A DNA stretch of 64,000 nucleotides from Diospyros lotus (taxonomy: Eukaryota > Streptophyta > Magnoliopsida > Ericales > Ebenaceae). Position 1 is the stretch's first letter. Each line of letters begins with the position of its first letter. The notes beneath the pieces are model-generated. The model saw only the letters and a program-made list of their open reading frames with translations. It searched no databases and was not told the origin of the DNA. The stretch is from positions 26,136,366 through 26,200,365 of the forward strand of contig NC_068351.1 of NCBI RefSeq assembly GCF_014633365.1, written 5' to 3'. Made by a program: the position numbers and the translations under genes. Shown here in pieces: positions 37,304 to 48,765 of this stretch.

Positions 37304-40300
37304 TGAATATTTCACTTAAACTTACAAATAAAATTACACTTCAAAACCATAAGAAATTATCTTCATTCCACCATTGAAAATTTAAAAAAAAAAAAAATTT
37401 CGACCAATCACGGGAAAAATGAAGAAATTACTTTTACGCCCGATTGGTCAATTTGATTGCTAATATTTTTGTTTCAACATAAAACAACCAAAAGGTTGTT
37501 CAACTAACTAAATTAAGGGGTATACCGAGTTTTATTATAACATTTTGTAAATGAATTACGATGATTCGACTTTTGTGCCAAAATTTTAGCAGCACAAAAA
37601 ACTGTTTCCGATCATATTTTTTTCGATGTCATAATAATTGTATAGAAATTCTTGTTTAGATCATATAATTTTTTTTAGATATCTTGGTTACGGAGCATTC
37701 TTTACAATCGATTCGGTCAGTTATAATTGTACCAAAAGTCACGTTAAACCCCTAATCTTGTGAATATTTCAATTATACTTCCAAATAAAATTACACTTAA
37801 AAACCATATGAAGTTATCTTCATTCCACCATTGAAAATTTAAAAAAAAAAAAAGAAATTTTTTTTTCGACCAATCACAGGAAAAATGAAGAAATTACTCT
37901 TACGCCCGATTGGTCAATTTGATCGCTAATATTTTTGTTTCAACATGAAACAACCAAAAGGTTGTTCAACTAACTAAATTAAGGTGTATTCCGAGTTTTA
38001 TTATAACCTTTTGTAAATGAATTACGACGATTCGACTTTTGAGCGGGATTTTAGCTACACAAAAAACTGTTTCCGATCAGATTTTTTTCGATGTCATAAC
38101 AATCGTATAGAAATTCTGGTTTAGATCAAATAATTTTTTTTAGATATCTTCGTTACGGAGCACACCCTGCAATCGATTCGGTTTCTCATAATTGTGCCAA
38201 AAATCACGTTAAACACCTAATCTTGTGAATATTTCAATTAAAATTCCAAATAAAATTACACATAAAATCCATATGAAATTATCATCATTCCACCATTGAA
38301 AATTTAAAAAAAAAAAGAATTTTTTTTTTAGACCAATCACTGGAAAAATGAAAAAATTACACTTACGCCCGACTGTTTGATTCGATCTGTAATACTTTTG
38401 TTTCAACATGAAACAACCAAATGGTTGTTCAACTAACTAAATTAACGTGTATTCTGGGTTGTATTGACTTTTCGTAAATGAATTACGACGATTAGACTTT
38501 TGTGCCGGAATTTTAGCTGCACAAAAAACTGTTTCCGATAAGATTTTTTTCGATGTCATAACAATCGTATAGAAATTCTGGTTCAGATCAAAAAACTTTT
38601 TTTAGATATCTTGGTTACGGAGCACACCCTACAATCGATTCGGTTACTCATAATTGTGCCAAAAATCACGTTAAACCTCTAATCTTGTGAATATTTCGAT
38701 TAGACTTCCAAATAAAATTACACATAAAATCCATATGAAATTATCGTCATTCCACCATTGAAATTTTTTTTTTTTAAAAAAAAGATATTTTTTTTGCGAC
38801 CAATCACTCGAAAAATGAAGAAATTACACTTATGCCCGACTGTTCGATTCGATCTTTAATACTTTTGTTTCAACATGAAACAACCAAATGGTTGTTCAAC
38901 TAACTAAATTAAAGTGTATTCTGGGTTGTATTGACTTTTCTTAAATGAATTACGACGATTAGACTTTTGTGCCGGAATGTTAGCTACACAAAAAAATGTT
39001 TCCGATCAGATTTTTTTCGATGTCATAACAATCGTATAGAAATTCTGGTTTAGCTCAAAAAAATTTTTTAGATATCTTGGTTACGGAGCACACCCTGCAA
39101 TTGATTCGATTACTCATAATTGTGCCAAAAATCACGTTAAACCTCTAATCTTGTGAATATTTCAATTACACTTCCAAATAAAATTACGCATAAAATCCAC
39201 ATGAAATTATCTTCATTCCACCATTGAAAATTTAAAAAAAAAAAGAATTTTTTTTTTTGTAACCAATCACGGGAAAAATAAAGTAATTACACTTATGCCC
39301 GACTGTTCGATTCGATCTCTAATACTTTTGTTTCAACATGAAACAACCAAATGGTTGTTCAACTAACTAAATTACAGTGTATTCCGGGTTGTATTGACTT
39401 TTTGTAAATGAATTACGACGATTAGACATTTGTGCCGGAATTTTAGCTGCACAAAAAACTGTTTCCGATCAGATTTTTTTCGATGTCATAACAATCATAT
39501 AGAAATTCTGGTTCAGATAAAAAAAAATTTCTTAGATATCTTGGTTACAGAGCACACCCTGTAATCGATTCGGTTACTCATAATTGTGCAAAAAATCACG
39601 TTAAACCTATAATCTTGTGAATATTTCAATTACACTTCTAAATAAAATTACGCATAAAATCCACATGAAATTACCTTCATTCCACCCTTGAAAATTTAAG
39701 AAAAAAAAAAGAATTTTTTTTTGCGACCAATCACAAGAAAAATAAAGAAGTTACACTTACGCCCGACTATTCGATTCGATCTCTAATACTTTTGTTTCAA
39801 CCTGAAACAACCAAATGGTTGTTTAACTAACTAAATTAAAGTGTATTCCGGGTTGTATTGACTTTTTGTAAATGAATTACGACGATTCGACTTTTGTGCT
39901 GGAATTTTAGCTGCACAAAAAACTGTTTACGATCAGATTTTTTTTGATGTCATAATAATTGTATAGACATTCTTGTTCGGATCATATAATTTTTTTTAGA
40001 TATCTTAGTTACGGAGCACTCCCTACAATCGATTCGGCTAGTCATAATTGTACCGAAATTCACGTTAAACAACCAATCTTGTGAATATTTCAATTACACT
40101 TCCAAATAAAATTACGCTTAAAAACCATATGAAATTATCTTCATTCAACCATTGAAAATTTAAAAAAAAAAAAGAATTTTTTTTTTGTGACCAATCACGA
40201 AAAAAATGAAGAAATTACACTAACGCCAGACAATTCGATTTGATCTCTAATACTTTTGTTTCAACATGAAACAACCAAAATGTTGTTCAACTAAGTAAAT

Positions 40301-42806
40301 TAAAGTGTATTTTGGGTTGTATTGACTTTTCGTAAATGAATTACGACGATTTGACTTTTGTGCTGGAATTTTAGCAGCACAAAAAATTGTTTCCGATCAG
40401 ATTTTTTTCGATGTCATAATAATTGTATAGAAATTCTTGTTCAGATCATATAATTTTTTTAGATATCTTGGTTACAGAGCATTCCCTACAATCGATTCGA
40501 TTAGTCATAATTGTACCAAAAGTCACGTTAAACGCCTAATCTTGTTAATATTTCAGTTACACTTCCAAATAAAATTACACTTAATAACCATATAAAATTA
40601 TCTTCACTCCACCATTGAAAATATTTTAAAAAAAAAGAAAATTTTTTTGCGACCAATCATAGGAAAAATGAAGAAATTACACTTACGCCCGACTATTCGA
40701 TTTGATCTCTAATAATTTTGTTTCAACATGAAACAACCAAAAGGTTGTTCAACTAACTAAATTAAAGTGTATTTCGGGTTGTATTAACTTTTCGTAAATG
40801 AATTACGACGATTCGACTTTTGTGCCAAAATTTTAGCAGCACAAAAAACTGTTTCCGATCAGATTTTTTTCAATGTCATAACAATTGTATAGACATTTTT
40901 GTTCAGATCATATAATTTTTTTTAGATATCTTGGTTACGGCGCACTCCCTACAATCGATTAGGCTACTCATAATTGTACCGAAATTCACGTTAAACAACC
41001 GATCTTGTGAATATTTCAATTACACTTCCAAATAAAATTATGCTTAAAAACCATATGAAATTATCTTCATTGCACCATTGAAAATTAAAAAAAAAAAGAA
41101 TTTTTTTTTGCGACCAATCACGGGAAAAATGAAGAAATTACACTTACGCCTGACTGTTCGATTTCATCTCTAATACTTTTGTTTAAACAACCAAAAGGTT
41201 GTTCAACTAGCTAAATTAAAGTGTATTCTGGGTTGTATTGACTTTTCGTCAATGAATTACGACGATTCGACTTTTGTGCCTGAATTTTAGCAGTACAAAA
41301 AAATTATTTCCAATTAGATTTTTTCGATGTCATAATAATTGTATAGAAATTCTGGTTTAGATCATATAATTTTTTTTAGTGTCATGGTTACGGAGCACTC
41401 CCTACAATCGATTCGGTTACTCATAATTGTATCAAAATTCACATTAAACAACCAATCTTCTGAATATTTCAATTACACTTCCAAATAAAATTATGCTTAA
41501 AAACCATATGAAATTATCTTCATTCCACCATTGAAATTTACAAAAAAAAAAGAAATTTTTTTTGCGACCAATCACGGGAAAAATGAAAAAATTACACTTA
41601 CGCCCAACTGTTCGATTTGATCTCTAATACTTTTGTTTCAACATGAAACAACCAAAACGTTGTTCAACTAGCTAAATTAAAGTGTATTCCGGGTTGTATT
41701 GACTTTTCGTAATCGAATTACGACGATTCGACTTTTGTGCCAGAATTTTAGCAACACAAAAAATTGTTTCCGATAAGATTTTTTTCGATGTCATAATAAT
41801 TCTATTGAAATTCTTGTTCAGATCATATAAGTTTTTTAGATACCTTGGTTACGGAGCACTTCCTGCAATCGATTCGGCTACTCATAATTGTACCGAAATT
41901 CACGTTAAATAACCAATCTTGTGAATATTTCAATTACACTTCCAAATAAAATTACGCTTAAAAACCATATGAAATTATCTTCATTCCACCATTGAAAATT
42001 TAAAAAAAAAAAGAAAATTTTTATGCGACCAATCACGGAAAAAATGAAGAAATTACACTTACGTCCGACTGTTCGATTTGATCTCTAATACTTTTTTTTC
42101 AACATGAAACAACCAAAACGTTGTTCAACTAGCTAAATTAAAGTGTATTCCGGGTTGTATTGACTTTTCGTAAATGAATTACGACGATTCGACTTTTGTG
42201 CCAGAATTTTAGCAGCACAAAAAATTGTTTCCGATCAGATTTTTTTCGATGTCATAATAATTGTATAGAAATTCTTGTTCAGATCATACAATTTTTTTTA
42301 GATATCTTGGTTACGGAGCACTCCCTGCAATCGATTCGGCTACTCATAATTGTACAGAAATTCACGTTAAACAACCAATCTTGTGAATATTTCAATTACA
42401 CTTCCAAATAAAATTACGCTTAAAAATCATATGAAATTATCTTCATTCCACCATTAAAAATTTAAAAAAAAAAAAAGAAATTTTTTTTGCGACCAATCAC
42501 GGGAAAAATGAAGAAATTACACTTACGCCCGACTATTTCATTTGATCCCTAATACTTTTGTTTCAACATGAAACAACCAAAAGGTTGTTCAACTAACTAA
42601 ATTAAAGTGTATTCCGCGTTGTATTGACTTTTTGTCAATGAATTACGAGGATTCGACTTTTGTGCCAGAATTTTAGCAACACAAAAAATTGTTTCCGATC
42701 AGATTTTTTTCGATGTCATAATAATTGTATAGAAATTCTTGTTCAGATCATTTAATTTTTTTTTAGATATCTTGGTTACAAAGCATTCCCTACAATCGAT
42801 TCGGTT
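37304..42806. repeat. Satellite array block 5 (right edge of the array)
   Basis: About 12 monomers of the 465-bp satellite. Between about 38400 and 39830 consecutive monomers share CAACCAAATGGTTGTTCAAC. From about 40030 to 42370 several share GAAATTCACGTTAAACAACC and TTTTAGCAGCACAAAAAATTG, subtypes rare elsewhere in the window. The array ends at the TE insertion at 42807 and does not resume in the window. Confidence 0.95.
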
Positions 42807-44254
42807 TGTAGGGCCCGCTTCTGAATACTCAAAAGAAGGTCCTTACATAAATGATATAGAACAAAATTGAACTCAACTCATTTTATTTCTAGCAGCGGAA
42901 ATTTAATAAGATTTAATTACATTCCCAATATCTCATAACTCTAGGCTTGCTGGCCATACAAAATAATAAGAGGCTCAAATGCCCATAACATAATAAATTC
43001 TCACTATTACAACCTCACCAAATCACTAACTAGGATCTTTAAAGTTAGGACGCGTCTCCGTACACCACTATCCCTGGGCTACAGTCCTACTGGACTCGCC
43101 CCCAATAACTGTCTTTCCTTTACCTGGAATGGCAAAGAAGATGAAGTGAGCCACAAGGCTCAGCAAGTTCAAGAAATAATGAACAATATATAGGATCCAA
43201 GAACACGATGACACCAAGAAGAGTAATCAAGAACTCCACAATTATATACGAGATTCATAATTCATGAATTATCAATTCAACTCAATATATCATGTCACCA
43301 TGTATCCCTATGAAAATGTGCATAAAATTTCAATGTCATTATTAATTCTCACAGGCTCGCAAGCCATCAATCAATACATGCAAGAGTGCATCATTTCATT
43401 ATCAATATCAATTTTCCCGGCTCTCAAGCCATAAATCAATGCATGCAAAAGTGCATAAATTCCATAAAATCTCACAAATAAATATGGAGCCAGGAAAAAT
43501 ATATACAACTTTTATGTTTGGAGTTTTAAGAGATTCAGGATTCATAAAGGTCGAAATTAGGTTTGAAGTTTCTACTGTCGCGATACATTCGAATGTGACT
43601 ATACAGTTTCAACAGTGTTTGGAATTCCAAGCATATCTCTTTCATCAAAACTCCGATTTAGATGATTCAAGATGCTATGGAAATCCAAGAGAAAGATCTA
43701 CAACTTTTGAGTTTTAAGTTTTCAAAGAATCTTGCTTTATGGAGGCCGAAAATGGGATTGAAGTTTGCTAAAATGGATTTCTTTCTTTCTGGATATATAT
43801 GGCACATATATATATGATATCCGAATCAAACAAAGGGCTATTCGAAACAGGGGGGTTATTCGTATGAGACAAGCGAGAGGCATTCGAATGGTACACCATA
43901 CCATTCGAATGAGGCTTTTCAACAAAGAAAAAGAAAATGAATGGGAGCCTACCATTTGAATGGGGAGCTACTTACACACCCAAAAACGCTATCCTCGATA
44001 CAGAATAAACCAAGCTTCTATATCTATACTGAAACAGAAATATGCCATTCGCAGAAATAAGTTTGGAGTAAACAAACCCCATTCAAAACATCACAGGAGA
44101 CTCACCAAAAGAAGAGCAAGGTATCAACCACACTGCTAGGGAGGGTCACAGATCATTGGGATATATATATATAGATAGATATATAAATACATAGGCTACG
44201 CAGTAACTAAAATGAATGAAGGCAACAAATAGGAAAATCCAACACAATGAATGG
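42807..44254 (-). mobile_element. Large LTR (copy 5, reverse orientation), left part
   Basis: Starts TGTAGGGCCCGC after satellite sequence ending CGGTT. The first 690 bp closely match copy 3 (30290-30980). After 43492 it diverges into a segment with two imperfect copies of an about 130-bp unit (43493-43590 and 43640-43770) and several ATTCGAAT palindromes (43580-43960). It is interrupted at 44254 by the Athila-like element and resumes at 62451. Its far end lies beyond the window, so it may be a solo LTR or part of a complete element. Confidence 0.8.
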
Positions 44255-45407
44255 TGATAGCATGCATATTTATACTATATTGCATTTCACCTCAGTCTTA
44301 TTAGGCCATTTGAAGTAAATTTTGCTGATATTTCATTGTTTCTATTTTATTATGCTTCAAAACGTCTTTACACTATTTTCTATCTTACTTCTATGGATCC
44401 AGGCTTTAGGGAATGTTGGATGGACTAGAGAAGTGGCTCAACTAAAGGAGCTTAGGCTCACTTTCAAGGAGCATACTTGGGCTGCTCAATTTTTTTATTT
44501 TTGGGCTCACTTATTTTCTGTTGGGCTAGGCCCAACCCTAGCCTTCCTAGCTCTTCATTTCTTAGCCATGTATTTGAGGCCTCTGAGCACTCATATTCAA
44601 GGAGAGGGAAGTGAAAAAGAGAGAGGATTCTGGCCATTTTTGGATTGTTAGCATTTTTCTATTTCCTTCATCTTTTGTTCCACTTTGTTTTCCTTGCTGT
44701 AATGATAGGCTAGAGCATTTGTAACCGGTTGTGTATCTTGAATCCATGTGGAATCTGAGTCCCGGATGAGCTACAAAAACCTGGTTTGTTGTTTTAATCT
44801 TGTTCATTTCCATTTGGTTTAGTTTGAGCAGATTTGTGAATGCATGGAGTTCATGGCAGGTTTGTGTGAATTTGCATCGTTTCATTTTCTGTTAAATGCT
44901 TAAGAGAACAGAATGTTATAGCCAGTTGGTATAACATATCGGAAATGAATATTATGTTCTTGAACGGTTGTTCTTGCATAGGTCCGGATAGGTTGAATAG
45001 AGAGTGGATGGTTGCATTTTGTTTATAAGAGGTTTCTATATTCATTTTGTTATTCCAATCATTCTAATCCTTGAACGGTTGTTAGGGATGCTTTAAGTTT
45101 GATATCCAGAGATTAAAACGCCTAACAAGCTAAGATTTATTGAGTGGACGAGGAAGATTTCATAGAGGGGACAAATACACAGCCGGTTGCATTTCTTGTA
45201 CTGATTTTTCATCCATCCTTGTTTTTCTGTTTTGTTAATTAGTTTTCTGTCAAACCCCCCCCCCCCCAAACAAACTGTTGGTTATATTGGTTCTTCTTGT
45301 TCGTAGTGAGGCTCCTTGTGAGAGATGACCTAGGGTGCACTTTGCTGCAAACTAGAGAAGAGACATATAGATCTCTAATTCTGGAGTGGTTCGACAATCG
45401 CTGGCCA
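44255..45407 (+). repeat. 5' LTR of the Athila-like element
   Basis: Starts TGATAGCATGCATATTTA and ends TCGCTGGCCA, 1153 bp. It has inverted, near-identical copies at 31495-32657 and 47624-48765. A homopolymer C run of more than ten bases lies at about 45255-45268 and is G in the inverted copies. A roughly 100-codon open frame in the first third is present in all three copies but is not recognisable. Confidence 0.92.
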
Positions 45408-45413
45408 GAATTT

Positions 45414-45431
45414 TGGCGTCGTTGCCTGGGA
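45414..45431 (+). other. Primer-binding site of the Athila-like element
   Basis: TGGCGTCGTTGCCTGGGA lies six bases after the LTR end. It is close to the TGGCGCCGTTGCCGGGGA form common in plant Athila/Tat elements, and two or three bases differ. I do not assign the tRNA. Confidence 0.75.
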
Positions 45432-46699
45432 GCCAAGTTTTTTCTTCTAAAAACATAGAGGACCGACCCTATTTTCTGTTTGTTTTGTTTTCTTGTTTGA
45501 GTGTTTTCTCTATTTTGTGTTCTTGTTGATAAGGTTATCAGTTTTGTGTTTTTGGTGAAGAACAATTCTGTTCTGTTCTTGAGATAAACTGATAGCAAGC
45601 AGCAACAGAAAAGCCTTATTTGCCTTTTCAATCTTCTTTTTGTTTGTGTGTATTTTCCTTTTATGTTTTCTCATTTCTGGAATCATTTTTGAACAAAGAA
45701 GTGGCTGTTGGAGAGGGCTGCATGACCTGATATGCTGGAAAAGCAACCCTGCAGCAACTGAAAAAGCAAAAAAAACACTTGCAGTCCTTCTTTGATTTTC
45801 AGTATCACACCTTGTGTCCTTCTCTGGTCTTCATGTGCTCTGATAGGTGCTGAAAAGCAAGCTCACACAGCAAGTAGACAACCCTGCAGCAGATCAGGAG
45901 CATAACCATTTTTAGAAAGCTGAATCCCACTTTTTCTGCCTCTGACAGCAGATCACCTGCACAAGAGGATATTCCGTTTTCTTTCTCTCATTTTCCTTTT
46001 ATTTTCTCTCTTTTAACACTCCATTCAACGTTGCCTTTACCTTCCACACTAATCTCCCTTTTCTTTTGGCAGATAGGCACCAGCAGCTGCAACCAAGAGG
46101 AGATCACCCACAGCAGCCTTCCATTCAGCAGCGGTTTTGACCACCTCCATGACAGATAGCATTATTTAAGGATTGAGCTCGAGATACCGGTGCCATCCTC
46201 TTTCTTTCTCATCCCTACTTGATATTCTTTCAAGTCCATATGCTTTCCTTGATGTTTTCTTGTATATAGAGTGGTTTCTGAGGCAAAATAGGAGCAAGTT
46301 TTGAGGGAAAAAAATCAGTTTCCCGGTTACTGTTCACAGCTTTCCACTTACTCCGATTGAGCTGATTTTTGGTGTCCAAGGAAATGGGGGTGTGGGGATC
46401 AATACTCACAGCTTCTCTGTGATAAGAGCCTTTTTTGGCCAAATTCCAATGTTTAGACCACTTTTTGGGCCATTTTGTGTTTCTTAGTGGCTAATTTGGT
46501 GTGGTTTTTAGTGTTTTTAGGTCCCTCAGTGTTTTTGTGTTGAAATTTTGTGAAAAATTGCATAAAAAAATCATCTAAGGGCCTCTTGTTTGACCTGTTT
46601 TTGTGTTTGTGTGTTTGTGTGTTTGTGTGTTTTTTACTTTTTGAGTTTTTGGTATGCATAGGCCATTTTGTGTGCTGTTTTTGTGTTGATCTCTAGTGC
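45432..46699 (+). other. Untranslated leader between primer site and gag
   Basis: About 1.27 kb without a recognisable reading frame. It is T-rich with CAGCAG-rich segments, and includes GTGTTTGTGTGTTTGTG near 46610. A segment at about 46349-46366 (ACTCCGATTGAGCTGATT) resembles one in two other LTRs of this window. Confidence 0.6.
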
Positions 46700-47623
46700 A
46701 TGACCAGGTCATCTAAGAAAACATTACTTGACTTGGATCTTGAATTAGAGAACACTCTTAGAAGGCAAGCTAGAGAGCTTAAGTCTCGGGATAGGATTGA
46801 CCCTAATAGTGTCTAATACTTCATCCGAACCTATTCCAAAATTCATCAATATGGCAAATAATGGTAATGGTAATGGTAATGGCAATGGAAATAATGGTAA
46901 TGGAAATAATGGTAATCATGGTCATTTGGATGGTAGAACCATTAGAGAGCTGGCTGCACCTGATGTGCATTATCAGCCCGTATGTATTCAATACCCACAA
47001 TTGGATGCTAACTTTGAACTCAAATCTGGACTGATCCATTTGTTGCCCAAGTTTCATGGTCTTGCATGAGAGGATCCGCACAAGCATCTAAAAGAATTTC
47101 ATGTTGTTTGCTCAACCATGCGGCCACAAGGAGTAGATGAAGAGCAAATCAAGCTAAGAGCCTTTCCATTCTCACTTGATGGATTAGCCAAGGATTGGTT
47201 GTATTACCTGCCACCAGCTGCTATTACCAGCTGGGATGGATTGAAAAGGATCTTCCTGGAAAAATTCTTTCCAGCCTCCAGAACAGCATCAATAAGGAAA
47301 GAAATTTGTGGTATAAGACAGATACGTGGTGAGACTCTACATGAGTACTGGGAGAGATTCAAGAAGTTGTGTTCCAGCTGTCCTCACCATCAGATAAGTG
47401 ACCAACTCCTAGTTCAATATTTCTATGAAGGTCTAATCCCCATGGACAGGTACTTGGTAGATGCTGCAAGTGGAGGAGCCTTGGCAGAGAAGACCCCAGC
47501 AGCTGTACAAGAGCTTATATCAAAGATGGCACAAAATGCCCAGCAATTTGGCACCAGAATTAACACTCCTACAAAAGCCATCAATGAAGTCAATGTGGCT
47601 GCCACTATGGACCAGCAGAGGAT
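46700..47623 (+). pseudogene. gag: Athila-like gag, N-terminal part (disrupted)
   Basis: The capsid-type retrotransposon Gag packages element RNA into cytoplasmic virus-like particles. The most plausible start is the ATG at 46700 (peptide begins MTRSSKKTLLDLDL). Its frame stops at about 46814, and the following Gag sequence continues in another frame, which implies a small frameshift between about 46797 and 46814. An Asn-Gly-rich repeat encoded by AATGGT-like units lies at 46860-46922. The conserved Gag core follows, including the FSLDGLAKDWLYYLPP and LHEYWERFKKLCSSCP stretches. A TGA stop interrupts it at 47067-47069. The ORF is then split after 47623 by the inverted solo LTR. The frame continues on the other side of that LTR once the insert and one TSD copy are discounted, so the LTR hit an otherwise continuous gag. 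Confidence 0.85.
46857..46922 (+). repeat. AATGGT-type coding repeat in gag
   Basis: Ten or so AATGGT/AATGGC/GGAAAT-type triplet pairs encode an Asn-Gly-rich low-complexity linker near the Gag N-terminus. The length is likely variable by slippage. Confidence 0.8.
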
Positions 47624-48765
47624 TGACCGGCTGTCGAACCACTCCAGAATTAGAGATCTATGTATCTCTTCTCTAGTTTGCAGTAAAGTGCACCCTAGGT
47701 CATCTCACAAGGAGCCTCACTTTCCTCTACGAACAAGAAGAACCAATATAACCAACAGTTTGTTTGGGGGGGTTGTTTTGACAGAAAACTAATTATCAAA
47801 ACAGAAAGACAATGATGTTTGGAATGCAACCGGCTGTGTATTTGTCCCCTATGTGAAATCTTCCTCGTCCACTCTATAAACCTTAGCTTGTTAGATGTTT
47901 TAATCTCTGGATATCAAACTTAAAGCATCCCCAACAACCGTCCAAGGATTAGAATGATTGGAATAACAAAATGAATATAGAAACCTCTTATAAACAAAAT
48001 GCAACCATCCACTCTCTATTCAACCTATCCGAACCTATGCAAGAACAACCGTTCAAGCACATAATATTCATTTCCGAGATGTTATACCAACCGGCTATAA
48101 CATTCTGTTCTCTTAAGCATTTAACAGAAAATGAAACCATGCAAATTCACACAAACCTGCCATGAACTCCATGCATTCAAAAATCTGCTCAAACTAAACC
48201 AAATGGAAATGAACAAGATTAAAACAAACAAACCAGGTCTTTGTAGCTCATCCGGGACTCAGATTCCACATGGATTCAAGATACACAACCGGTTACAAAT
48301 GCTCTAGCCTATCATTACAGCAAGGAAAACAAAGTGGAACAAAAGATGAAGGAAACAAAAAGATGCTAACAAACCAAAAACGGCCAGAATCCTCTCTCTT
48401 TTCCACTTCCCTCCTCCTGAATATGAGTGCTAAGAGGCCTCAAATACATGGCTAAGAAATGAAGAGCTAGGAAGGCTAGGATTGGGCCTAGCCCAACAGA
48501 AAATAAGTGAGCCCAAAAATAACAAAATTGAGCAGCCCAAGTCTGCTCCTTGAAAGTGAGCCCAAGCTCCTTTAGTTGAGCCACTTCTCTAGTCCATCCA
48601 ACATTCCCTAAAGCTTGGATCCATAGAAGTAAGATAGAAAATAGTGTAAGGATGATTTGAAGCATAATAAAATAGAAACAATGAAATATCAGCAAAAATT
48701 ACTTCAAATGGCCTAATAAGACTGAGCTGAAATGCCAAAATATAGTATAAATATGCATGCTATCA
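47624..48765 (-). mobile_element. Solo LTR of the same Athila-like family, inverted, inserted in gag
   Basis: Perfect TSD AGGAT (47619-47623 and 48766-48770), 1142 bp. On the minus strand it starts TGATAGCATGCATATTT and ends GACAGCCGGTCA. It is near-identical to the 5' LTR of the host element but in the opposite orientation, creating a long inverted repeat with arms of about 1.14 kb and about 2.2 kb between them. Confidence 0.94.

Noticed and set aside
1..42806. CRISPR-like array of regularly spaced repeats
   Set aside because: The whole 465-bp unit is repeated with no unique spacers, and the context is plant satellite and retroelements.
45255..45268. Poly-C run as a polypurine tract
   Set aside because: It lies inside the LTR near its 3' end and not next to the internal region. 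All three LTR copies have it, so it is a variable homopolymer.
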